DNA from: Verrucomicrobiota bacterium
GTDB lineage: Bacteria > Chlamydiota > Chlamydiia > Chlamydiales > SM23-39
Direction of reading: 5' to 3'
Assembly: GCA_028873295.1 (NCBI GenBank)
Contig: JAGWKO010000012.1
Location: forward strand, 1-32,348
DNA: 32,348 nucleotides
Both the position numbers and the translations under genes were made by a program. The notes beneath the pieces are model-generated. The model was not told the origin of the DNA and did not search any database. It saw only the letters and a list, made by a program, of their open reading frames with translations. Positions within the stretch are counted from its first letter, which is position 1; the number at the start of each line of letters is the position of its first letter. Positions 23,786-31,490 of the stretch are shown here, piece after piece.

Positions 23786-24256
23786 ATGACAATTCAACCA
23801 TCAACCTCTTTATCTCTTCCCGAAAGCTACCCCGCCCTCCTTGAGAGCATCAAAATCCGTATCCGAGAATCGCAGGTCAAAGCGGCGATGGCAGTCAATC
23901 AAGAGCTGATCAAGCTCCATTGCTATTTTTTAATCGAACTGAAGGCCGTCAAATTCAAGCCAGATTTTGCCGGACAGATCAATTTCTACCTAGCAGCTAT
24001 TGATGACAAAATGCGGCAACCAGGCGATAACCCAACTATCGGCTTGATACTCTGTAAAGGCAAAGACAACCTAATCGTCGAGTATGCTCTTCGGAATAAT
24101 TCTTCTCCAATCACAGTGGCCAACTTTGAAACGCAGCTCGCCAAAGCCCTCCCTGAAAATCTTAAGGGTACTCTTCCTACTGTTGAGGAAATCGAAGCGG
24201 AATTAGAGCGATCCCTTCATCAAATTGGTGAAATCGAGAATCTTGATGAGACTTGA
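23786..24256 (+). pseudogene. internally deleted DUF1016/YhcG-type nuclease
   Basis: The 156-residue frame joins the two ends of a DUF1016/YhcG PD-(D/E)XK nuclease. Residues 1-46 (YPALLESIKIRIRESQ, AVNQELIKLH) are the family N-terminus. Residues 48-110 (FLIELKAVKFKPDFAGQINFYL, then DNPTIGLILCKGKDNLIVEYAL) are the nuclease C-terminus. Full-length relatives have over 300 residues, so roughly 190 middle residues are missing in frame near 23924. The ELK lysine motif remains, but the preceding catalytic Asp strand (DLLFYH in relatives) is gone. It is presumably inactive. The start follows AAGGA and lies 6 bp after hicB. Confidence 0.8.
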
Positions 24257-24530
24257 TTTAGCACCGCTAAAGGAAATTCTCAGCGACCTAAAGAATCAAA
24301 TTAATCTTGAGAAACAAAGAACCCCATTCGATCCCCAAAAATTTGAGGCCTGCTGTTGGATCTTCGGAAGCCCCGATTATATTTTTCTTCAGGGAAATCT
24401 ATACAAAACCTTACCTTCCTCATCGCCCGCAGGAAATGGAAACGCACTCGTTCACTACAAGGCATGGCTTAACCATGGTCTTGGAATCTCCGAATATCCA
24501 ACCGCCAATGAAACGGCGAAGCTTCGGTAA
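24246..24530 (+). pseudogene. gene of unknown function truncated by palindromic insertion
   Basis: A frame of 94 residues from ATG 24246, overlapping the nuclease remnant by 11 bp. The N-terminus MRLDLAPLKEILSDL recalls nucleotidyltransferase-substrate-binding proteins only weakly. The same opening (RLDLxPxKxxL) occurs at 27559, with matching DNA (GAGACTTGATTTAG). The stop codon TAA (24528-24530) is supplied by the inserted palindrome, so the natural C-terminus has been lost. Confidence 0.5.
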
Positions 24531-24633
24531 GCGGGAAACGAACCCATCTTTTCAAGAAGAGAGGTTATAAAGTGAAGCCTTGCGCCACTTTATAACCTCT
24601 CTTCTTGAAAAGATGGGTTCGTTTCCCGCTTAC
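24527..24633. mobile_element. 107-bp perfect palindrome with IS66-like ends
   Basis: A 48-base arm (24527-24574) is repeated as its exact reverse complement (24586-24633) around an 11-base centre. Each outer end begins GTAAGCGGG, the start typical of IS66-family terminal repeats. The first 26 bases match the insertion-sequence end at 32200 with a single difference. It could be a palindromic MITE or two IS ends joined after loss of the interior. The 8-bp flanks (AAGCTTCG and GTGTGAGT) differ, so no target duplication is visible. Confidence 0.8.
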
Positions 24634-24647
24634 GTGTGAGTCATAAT

Positions 24648-24726
24648 GGCTGGATTGCAGCGGTTGGTAGGAGCTTCTCTCTCCCTCATAACCCGTCGGT
24701 CCCTGGTTCAAGTCCAGGTTGCCCCA
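24648..24726 (+). other. tRNA-like 3' fragment, probable attachment site
   Basis: From 24685 on the sequence reads like the 3' half of a tRNA. It has anticodon loop CTCATAA (CAT, Met), a perfect T arm CCTGG-TTCAAGT-CCAGG (24702-24718), acceptor strand TTGCCCC and discriminator A at 24726. The upstream part has a D-arm-like GGTTGGTAG, but its presumed acceptor and anticodon strands do not pair with the 3' half, so it is not a functional tRNA as read. Its position 165 bp before an integrase fits a recombined attachment site. The rest, to 24890, shows no gene. Confidence 0.5.
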
Positions 24727-24890
24727 TATTCTTAACCAGCACAAATCCATAGGCATGCGCGAGTTTGAGCTTGAACCAATATCAAGTTCAAATTTAAAAT
24801 ACCTTCTCGCGGTGCAATGGCGGTGCAACGAAGAACAATCTTAACCGGCAGCGCCATCCAACCCAAACCCCAAACTCAAAGGTTGGAACT

Positions 24891-25961
24891 ATGGCATCCA
24901 TTTACAAACGCAAAAACGACAACGGCACTACCGTCTGGCGCGCGGTGGTCCGCATCAAAGGCTATCCTACCGTCTGCAATCACTTTGAACGCAAGCAGGA
25001 GGCCGAGGATTGGGCGCAGGAAGTGGAGCGCCAAATCAAGGCCGGGCAATTCAAGTTTGACCAGCACAATCAAATCCGCACCTTCGCCGAACTCATCGAT
25101 CGCTACGCCCAAGACGGTGCCCTGGAACATCACCGTTCCGGCGACGACACCAAACGCCATCTCGACTACTGGAAAATCCGGCTAGGCGCCTACGCCTTAG
25201 TCCACATCACTCCCGAACTGCTTGGAAAAGAACGGCAGCTCCTCATCGACACACCGACCCCGAAGGGAAGAAAACGAACTTCCTCCACCACGAATCGCTA
25301 TTACGCATCCCTCTCCTCCCTTCTTACCTATGCAGCTAAGCATCTCCGCTGGATTAGCGAAAATCCCGCCTTCCGGCTCATCAAGCTGAAAGAGAATCCA
25401 GGCCGCGACCGAGTCCTTACGGAAGACGAGATCTCTCGCCTCCTCTCCGCTTCCCGCGTTAGCAAATCTCCCTACCTCTACTGCATCATCCTCATCTCTT
25501 TGACAACCGGCGCCCGCCAAGGTGAAATCCTCAACCTCGAATGGAAACATATCGATCTTGAGAATAAAATCGCCTACATCAAGGAGAGCAAGAACGGCCG
25601 CCCGCGCAGCATCGCCCTCTGTGATCCCGTCGTAACCGAGCTGTGGCGCCTCCGCGACCTCCGTAATCCGCAAAAGCCTCTCGTCTTCGCGAGTAAGACC
25701 TCCTTTGGCCGCATAGACATCAAAAAATCTTGGCAGCAGGCTCTCAAACGCGCCAGCATCACTAATTGCCGGGCGCATGATATGAGGCACACGTTTTGCA
25801 CCTACGCCGCGGCAAAAGGAGCTTCGAATCTTCAACTCCAGACCGCCACGGGCCACCGTACTTTGTCGATGCTCCTCCAATACACCCATATGGACGTGGA
25901 AGTCACAAAGCAGTTCAGCAACCAAATCTCAGACCAGATCCTCAAAGGAGACTCCCAATGA
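24891..25961 (+). CDS. tyrosine recombinase (phage-type integrase)
   Basis: Site-specific recombinase of 356 residues, probably responsible for inserting the element at the tRNA-like site just upstream. It has an N-terminal arm-binding region (about 1-60), a SAM-like core-binding domain (about 62-165) and the catalytic domain. The active-site set is complete: Arg209 (TTGARQGE), His296 and Arg299 (HDMRHTF), His322 (GHRTLSM) and Tyr331 (YTHMD). WRAVVRIKGYPTVC and GRPRSI are shared with the decayed copy at 22390, so two related elements inserted side by side. Confidence 0.95.
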   Translation: MASIYKRKNDNGTTVWRAVVRIKGYPTVCNHFERKQEAEDWAQEVERQIKAGQFKFDQHNQIRTFAELIDRYAQDGALEHHRSGDDTKRHLDYWKIRLGAYALVHITPELLGKERQLLIDTPTPKGRKRTSSTTNRYYASLSSLLTYAAKHLRWISENPAFRLIKLKENPGRDRVLTEDEISRLLSASRVSKSPYLYCIILISLTTGARQGEILNLEWKHIDLENKIAYIKESKNGRPRSIALCDPVVTELWRLRDLRNPQKPLVFASKTSFGRIDIKKSWQQALKRASITNCRAHDMRHTFCTYAAAKGASNLQLQTATGHRTLSMLLQYTHMDVEVTKQFSNQISDQILKGDSQ

Positions 25962-26040
25962 ATCCAGGGGCGGTGAGCAATTGTCGTATCACCGCGAAGA
26001 CAATTCACATCGTTCTAAGGATCAGGCGACTATTTCTCTA

Positions 26041-26078
26041 TTTACACAAAAGATATAGAAACTATAACATTTGTGTAA
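26041..26078. promoter_or_regulatory. AbiE promoter with embedded inverted-repeat operator
   Basis: The perfect 9-bp inverted repeat TTACACAAA (26042-26050) / TTTGTGTAA (26070-26078) brackets a promoter-like TTTACA (26041-26046), 16 bp, TATAAC (26063-26068). The ATG of the AbiEi gene follows 18 bp later. AbiEi antitoxins are known to repress their own promoter through inverted repeats, so this is a likely autoregulatory operator. Confidence 0.6.
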
Positions 26079-26096
26079 CAACCAGTATTAACCAGC

Positions 26097-26699
26097 ATGA
26101 ACCCGGAAGACAAACTTTTCGAAGTTGCAGATCGTCAGCAAGGATATTTTACCTCTCAACAGGCGGAAGTCTGCGGCATCTCTCGCTCAAATTTTCATTT
26201 CAGGATACGCTCAGGTGAATGGGTCAAAGAGCTTAGAGGAATCTATCGCCTCGCCCGCTACCCCATGACGAATCGATCCGAACTGGTTCTTTGGGTTCTA
26301 TGGAGCAGGGACAGGAAAGGCAATCCACAAGGTGTCTGGTCTCATGAGACGGCTCTCGATATTCATGAGATGAGCGATGTCATGCCTTCCAAAATGCACA
26401 TGACCGTCCCTCCCAGCTTTCGAAAGCGAGTCCCTATCCCGAAACATCTAAAACTTCGTTATGCGACTCTGATCAAGAGCGATAAAGAAACTTGGCAAGG
26501 CTATCAAGTGACCACGCCGCTGCGCACCCTCATCGATGTAATCGAGGAGGGAATCATTCCTGAAGAACAAATAGAGCAAGCCATTCGAGATGGCCTCAGA
26601 ATAGGGATCCTGAATGAACGAGATCTAAATAAAACCTCTCAACTAAAGAAATATAGTTATCTTTATGTCCATAAGTACAAAATTCAAAAGCGCAACTGA
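26097..26699 (+). CDS. abiEi: type IV antitoxin, AbiEi family
   Basis: Antitoxin and autorepressor of the AbiE system. The 200-residue product opens with the AbiEi winged-helix domain (FEVADRQQGYFTSQQAEVCG, then ISRSNFHFRIRSGEW and LRGIYRLARYP). A central antitoxin domain contains WSHETALDIHEMSD, VTTPLRTLIDV and the ending EQAIRDG. The gene overlaps its partner by 35 bp. A 9-bp inverted repeat overlaps its promoter. There is no ribosome-binding site of note. In AbiE systems, antitoxin and toxin do not form the stable complex seen in type II pairs. Confidence 0.88.
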   Translation: MNPEDKLFEVADRQQGYFTSQQAEVCGISRSNFHFRIRSGEWVKELRGIYRLARYPMTNRSELVLWVLWSRDRKGNPQGVWSHETALDIHEMSDVMPSKMHMTVPPSFRKRVPIPKHLKLRYATLIKSDKETWQGYQVTTPLRTLIDVIEEGIIPEEQIEQAIRDGLRIGILNERDLNKTSQLKKYSYLYVHKYKIQKRN

Positions 26700-27531
26700 C
26701 TTCCGTAAAAGTCTCGAAGCCCGTCTTCAAGGGCTAGCTGCCAAAACCAAAGTCGATTTGCAACGCCTTCGCCGCAAAGTCGCATTCGATCGATTTCTAG
26801 CGCGGGTTTTCTCTCAAGAGAAACTGGGGTTTTACCTCAAGGGCGGCTATGCGATGGAATTACGCCTTGCTCATGCCCGAGCAACAAGAGATATTGACCT
26901 AACCTTCGTACGGCGCATAAAAAATGAGAGCGAACTGATCAGCGCTCTGATCTTAAACGATCTTCGGGATCTCGCAAACCGGGATCTGAACGACCACTTC
27001 ATTTATCGGGTTGGAGAAGCGCAAATCGACTTAGAAAACGCTCCCTATGGAGGCGCTCGATATCCGGTTTCCGCATTGATCGACAATAAACTCTATGTCC
27101 GATTCCAGTTGGATGTAGGCGCCGACTTCCTTCTCGATCAGGTCGAGACCATCCAAGGAGCCAATTGGCTCGAATTCTGCGGAATCCCTGCACCGATTAT
27201 TCCCATGATTTCAATCGAGCAACAATTCGCCGAAAAACTGCACACCTACACCCTGCTTCGCGGTCAAAGAGTCAATACTCGTCCCAAGGATCTGATCGAT
27301 ATGGTTCTTCTACTGGACATGAAAACCCCAAAGCCCGATGACATGCTCCGCGCACTCCAAAAAGTCTTCAAAAAGCGCGGTACCCATCCACTCCCGCAGA
27401 AATTAGATCCTCCACCGAGAGAGTGGAGTGCTCAATTTATCAACATGGCAACTGAGTGCGGCCTCCCTCAGGATATGCAAGAGAGCTTCGAAAAAATATC
27501 GGATTTCTTCAATCACATTATCAGCATCTAG
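26665..27531 (+). CDS. abiEii: type IV toxin, AbiEii nucleotidyltransferase
   Basis: Nucleotidyltransferase-fold toxin of the DUF1814/AbiEii family, known to use nucleotides to block translation or cause phage abortive infection. Of 288 residues, motif I YLKGGYAMEL (about 58-67) and the Asp pair ATRDIDLTF (Asp76, Asp78) give the catalytic core. QQFAEKLHTYT and RPKDLIDMVLLLD match the later family motifs. It starts inside the AbiEi gene. All signature residues are present, so the system may be active, unlike the neighbouring remnants. Confidence 0.9.
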   Translation: MSISTKFKSATDFRKSLEARLQGLAAKTKVDLQRLRRKVAFDRFLARVFSQEKLGFYLKGGYAMELRLAHARATRDIDLTFVRRIKNESELISALILNDLRDLANRDLNDHFIYRVGEAQIDLENAPYGGARYPVSALIDNKLYVRFQLDVGADFLLDQVETIQGANWLEFCGIPAPIIPMISIEQQFAEKLHTYTLLRGQRVNTRPKDLIDMVLLLDMKTPKPDDMLRALQKVFKKRGTHPLPQKLDPPPREWSAQFINMATECGLPQDMQESFEKISDFFNHIISI

Positions 27532-27546
27532 TGCAAAAGAATTCAC

Positions 27547-28435
27547 ATGAAAAGTTCAACGAGACTTGATTTAGAACCGGCAAAAGCTGTTTTACGCCAG
27601 TTTCTTGCCGATATCGAGGCAGTGAAAAAGATTCGTCGAAACATGTCTATTCCACAAATGGCTACAGCCTTTTCTGTAATTGACAAAATGCCTATCTTTG
27701 ACTCAACAGAGTTTACTCCTGATTCCGATGCATATTGGGCGAAAGATGATGCTTATACATGGATTTATGGAGCTACGCGCTATCATCCATTAATGCATCG
27801 GATGGGGTAGCTTTACCGATTTTCTAAGAGAGACAGTTCGGCGTCAAATAGAGAGTCTAGGCGAACTAGACGTGATATTTCCCGAAGATATGACCATCCA
27901 TTTCGACATGATCATCCGAAAAGTTCCCATCACTCTTTATCCCATCGATATCTGGACGGCCGCCGATATTCTCAAAATCCTTGCCCGCTTTGTGTTGGAA
28001 GGTCGATCGAATGCCCAAGAATCTGCCGCACAATCCCTGGGACTAGCCTGGATATGTCTTGCCAACGGGAATGCTCGTTTTATGACCCGCCTTGAACTTC
28101 TTCATGAACTCCATCCAACCAGCGTGAAGAAGGTCAATCAAGAAGACCTATTCAAGCCTAACCATTGGTTGAATGTTCGCACCCTCTTCGGGAAAATCGA
28201 CGCGCCAATTTCCAAAACGCTATATGACTATCTTCTTGCCTTACCGAAGCCCAATCCCCACTACCTCTTCAGCCAACCTCTGCGAACACTGCGCAGAACC
28301 CTAGATCGAGCCATCGCTGCATCCGACCAGACCAAAGGGCTCGGCAAAATCACTTTCCTCACCCTTATGCACCAATGCCGTGAGGTGCGCCATCGTTTCA
28401 AAGGCTATGGTAATCGCTTAAACGATACTCCTTAA
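27547..28435 (+). pseudogene. unknown gene split by a +1 frameshift
   Basis: The first frame (27547-27810) encodes 87 residues ending YHPLMHRMG. A second frame, open from 27794 to 28435, continues with SFTDFLRETVRR and runs to the end. Removing one G from the GGGG run at 27804-27807 joins them into a protein of about 295 residues. Function is unknown. The C-terminal half (LGLAWICLANGNARFMTRLELLHEL, later REVRHRF) faintly recalls a tyrosine-recombinase fold without catalytic residues, which is speculative. It follows abiEii by 15 bp. Confidence 0.6.
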
Positions 28436-28522
28436 AAAACTGTCACTCATAGTACCAATACAGAGCCAGCACCATCAGTTAAAATTGGGCTTAGTTAAAC
28501 AAAACCTAATTAGAGGTCCTGA

Positions 28523-28741
28523 ATGGAAAATTACGTTTACTGGTCTCCCCAACAGATAGTATCGAGCGGGAAATATCCGCTCTCAATGGGCCAGGTCCGA
28601 CACCTGCTCTTATTCCGCCACAAAAACGGCCTTCAAAATGCCATTAGAAAAATTGGCAAACGTTTGATGGTAAGGGTCGATCTCTTCGACGAATGGATCG
28701 AAAGTCAAGCTTCGAAACATCAATCACCGAAACAACGCTGA
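28523..28741 (+). CDS. AlpA/excisionase-like DNA-binding protein
   Basis: A 72-residue protein with the layout of MerR-like AlpA/excisionase proteins. A helix-turn-helix (SMGQVRHLLLFRHKNG, then AIRKIGKRLMVRVDLFDEWIES) is typical of this class, in which the second part corresponds to the wing and final helix. The ribosome-binding site AGAGG precedes the ATG. It lies 7 bp before the primase-helicase gene, the usual place for an activator or directionality factor in satellite-type elements. Confidence 0.7.
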   Translation: MENYVYWSPQQIVSSGKYPLSMGQVRHLLLFRHKNGLQNAIRKIGKRLMVRVDLFDEWIESQASKHQSPKQR

Positions 28742-28748
28742 GAGTCTA

Positions 28749-30464
28749 ATGGGAATTCGAGAATTTTTAGAGATCCTTCAGTCAAAGACTGGTAGGACTA
28801 TGCAAAAATCTGGAGCGGGTTACTCAGCTTGCTGTCCAGCTCATGACGATGAAAATCCTAGCCTTTCGATCAAGGAGGGATGCGATGGGAAAATCCTACT
28901 GCATTGTTTCGCAGGATGCCCTGTTGACTCCATTTGCGCATCACTGGGTCTTGGAGTTTCCGATCTTTTCGAATCAGACTTGACCGCAAAACGCTCCCCT
29001 ATCCGCACTGTCTATTCTTACAAAGATGAACAAGGAATCGAGCTTTATCGAAAAGTCCGCGTTGAACCTGGTAATAATGGAAGGAGTAAGGATTTCTTCT
29101 CCGAACATGTCGATGGAAATGGCCAGGTAGTTCCGAATTTACAGGGATGTAGAAGAGTGCTTTATAGTCTGCCGGAAGTTATTAAAGGCATTATCGACGG
29201 GAAACAAATCTTCCTTGTAGAAGGAGAAAAAGATGCGGATAAACTTTCGGGTTACGGCTTAATCACCACAACTTCCTCAGAATCGCTTAAATGGACCGAA
29301 GACTTTACCATAATGCTCACAGATGCCGACGTCATCCTTCTCTTCGATATGGATGAGACTGGAATAAAGAGAAAAGATCTCCTATGTGACCATCTCTACA
29401 GCAAAGTGAAACGACTTAGAGTCGTCGAACTCCCCGGCCTTGTATATCAAGAATCTCACGGACAAGATGTTAGCGACTGGCTGGCAATCGGACACACAAC
29501 AGAAGAATTAATCGAAATTGTTGCCAAAACTCCTGACTATTCACCTCCCAGAAAAAAAGGTACAATCGTAGTTGTAACTTTAGGGGAATTTCTCAATATG
29601 CAACTTCCTGAGCGAGAAATGCTGTTATCCCCTTTTCTACCTTCCCAAGGACTGGCCATGATCTATGCTAAGCGTGGGGTTGGTAAAACTCATGCGGCTC
29701 TTGGCATTGCAAGCGCTGTTGCTAGAGGCGGAAAGTTTTGGAAATGGACAGCTCCCAAACCACGCAAGGTGCTTTTCATTGATGGAGAAATGCCCGGGGT
29801 GGCGATTCAGGAACGATTACTTCGAATTGCAAATACTGATGATTTCGATGCGCTGGCCAAAGGAAATCTTCGATTGATCACTCCTGATCTCCAGACTAAA
29901 CCCATGCCAGATCTTTCTTTAAAATCAGGCAGAGACGCGATCGAAGAATTCGTTGTAGACTGCGACCTGATCATCATCGATAATATCTCCTCTCTATTCC
30001 GAAGCGGAATCGAAAACGAGGCGGACAGTTGGCAACCCGCTCAAGATTGGGCTCTGGATCTACGCAGACGTGGAAAATCAATCCTCTTCGTACATCACGC
30101 TGGGAAAGGTGGTCAACAGCGAGGAACCAGCAAAAAAGAAGACATTCTCGACGCTGTCATCTGCCTTAAGCACCCCACAAATTACCGCGCCGACCAAGGG
30201 GCACACTTTGAAGTGGTCTTTGAAAAGACACGAAACTTCGCGGGAGATGCAGCGATACCCTTCCAAGTCGAACTATGCGAAGGTGAAGATGGCCTGTGGT
30301 CTTGGAAAATCGAGGAAGCTGATATAGACCCCGAAGTCATGGCTGTAGCCGAACTTCTAAAGCAGGAGCATACGATCAAGGAGATCATGGAGAAAACTGG
30401 GTTAACAAAAGCGAAGGTAGAAGGTCGACAGAAAAAGGCTCGAGACCTGGGACTAATAGATTAA
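28749..30464 (+). CDS. Toprim/RecA-like primase-helicase (RepA/gp4-like)
   Basis: Replication protein of a mobile element, 571 residues. An N-terminal CHC2-type zinc finger (CPAH at 29-32, HCFAGC at 52-57) is followed by a Toprim domain with Glu158 (FLVEGEKDADKL) and Asp200/Asp202 (LLFDMDETG). Next is a RecA-like AAA ATPase with Walker A AKRGVGKTH (about 307-315) and Walker B DLIIIDNIS (about 404-412). A C-terminal winged helix (HTIKEIMEKTGLTKAKVEGR) ends the protein. This arrangement is usual in phages, satellites and plasmids. The full motif set is present, so it is probably functional. Confidence 0.9.
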   Translation: MGIREFLEILQSKTGRTMQKSGAGYSACCPAHDDENPSLSIKEGCDGKILLHCFAGCPVDSICASLGLGVSDLFESDLTAKRSPIRTVYSYKDEQGIELYRKVRVEPGNNGRSKDFFSEHVDGNGQVVPNLQGCRRVLYSLPEVIKGIIDGKQIFLVEGEKDADKLSGYGLITTTSSESLKWTEDFTIMLTDADVILLFDMDETGIKRKDLLCDHLYSKVKRLRVVELPGLVYQESHGQDVSDWLAIGHTTEELIEIVAKTPDYSPPRKKGTIVVVTLGEFLNMQLPEREMLLSPFLPSQGLAMIYAKRGVGKTHAALGIASAVARGGKFWKWTAPKPRKVLFIDGEMPGVAIQERLLRIANTDDFDALAKGNLRLITPDLQTKPMPDLSLKSGRDAIEEFVVDCDLIIIDNISSLFRSGIENEADSWQPAQDWALDLRRRGKSILFVHHAGKGGQQRGTSKKEDILDAVICLKHPTNYRADQGAHFEVVFEKTRNFAGDAAIPFQVELCEGEDGLWSWKIEEADIDPEVMAVAELLKQEHTIKEIMEKTGLTKAKVEGRQKKARDLGLID

Positions 30465-30473
30465 AAATAAATA

Positions 30474-30508
30474 TTTCTGATTTTCCGATTCCCTAGAAAA
30501 ATCAGAAA
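30474..30508. repeat. inverted repeat between two element genes
   Basis: TTTCTGATTTT (30474-30484) and AAAATCAGAAA (30498-30508) form an 11-bp perfect stem around a 13-base loop, 9 bp after the primase-helicase stop. It could be a weak terminator or an operator for the next gene, whose ribosome-binding site AAGGA follows shortly after. Confidence 0.6.
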
Positions 30509-30526
30509 CCAGAAAAGGAATAAAAT

Positions 30527-31384
30527 ATGACTTCAGCAAAGCAACTAATTGCCAATCAACAAAATGCAAAAGCCTCCACAGGCCCAGTATCTTTGCACGG
30601 CAAAACGATTGTCGCCACCAACGCCGTGAAACACGGTATCTTCTCCAAAGATTTGATAATCCCATCAGGTCCAGGAAGAGAAAGCCAACTTGAGTATGAA
30701 GAGCTTTTGAATAATCTGACCGGCTGCTTAGTCCCACAGAATCAAATGGAAAGCCTTCTCGTTGAAAAAATTGCCATCGATTTTTGGCGGCTACGCAGGG
30801 TATTACGCTTTGAATCAGGGAGCATTATGCGACATTTTGAAAAATTGCTCTCAGATTTTTATTCCTATGGGAAGGATACCACCGCATCTATTGACAGGAG
30901 CATAACACACAATACTTATTACACCGAATGGAATACGACCTATATTGATTGCCTACGCAATCAAGAAGTGAGCTTTGAAGCTCCTGTATGGAAAAAAGAA
31001 GGAATCGAAAGCAATATTACTGAAGATTTACACATTGTTGCTCGAAATATTGAGAATCTACCAAAAGAGCAAAAAACACGTCTTTATGCAGGTTCCTTGG
31101 GTTTCGAGGAAGTGTGCGGCCTTCTCAAAACTCATGGCTATTCAGACCAAGATATTGTGCAGAAATTGATAGAGCACTACACAAAACAAAACATCCGTCT
31201 AGCAAAAGAGGCTCAAGAACTGAAACAGAAAAAGGCAGCTAACGAGGTTGCGGATGACGTCACTCGAATGATATCTTTAATCCCCGCAGAGGAAAACTCC
31301 GAGAAAATCATGAAATATGAACGATCTCTGCAGAAATCGATTTTCCAAAACCTGTTCCTATTGAAAAAGCTTCAGGAATCGTAA
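30527..31384 (+). CDS. conserved KHG-motif protein of unknown function
   Basis: The N-terminus (NQQNAKASTGPVSLHGKTIV, then NAVKHGIFSKDLI) is the signature of a widespread uncharacterised family with the pattern KASTGP..GK...NA.KHG, which I remember mainly from mobile DNA. The rest of the 285 residues is helical. It ends with YERSLQKSIFQNLFLLKKLQ, which also fits the family's usual RYE...LQ ending. A good ribosome-binding site (AAGGA) precedes the ATG. A different frame overlapping the 3' end stays open to 31492. Function is unknown. Confidence 0.7.
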   Translation: MTSAKQLIANQQNAKASTGPVSLHGKTIVATNAVKHGIFSKDLIIPSGPGRESQLEYEELLNNLTGCLVPQNQMESLLVEKIAIDFWRLRRVLRFESGSIMRHFEKLLSDFYSYGKDTTASIDRSITHNTYYTEWNTTYIDCLRNQEVSFEAPVWKKEGIESNITEDLHIVARNIENLPKEQKTRLYAGSLGFEEVCGLLKTHGYSDQDIVQKLIEHYTKQNIRLAKEAQELKQKKAANEVADDVTRMISLIPAEENSEKIMKYERSLQKSIFQNLFLLKKLQES

Positions 31385-31490
31385 TCCAGGAATCCAGCAA
31401 GCTGTTGGACTCCTATAACTTCAATGAAGCCAGCGAGATAGGTAGGATAGATCAATTGGCTTTGTTTTGGAAAAACCCTCAAAAGAAAAC

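Noticed and set aside
24565-24828. 87-codon minus-strand ORF containing DLNQGPTGYE
   Set aside because: It reads the complement of the tRNA-like fragment and the palindrome. This type of peptide is a recurring artefact of tRNA-like sequence.
25197-25925. 242-codon ORF antisense to the integrase
   Set aside because: Shadow of a gene with all catalytic residues in place.
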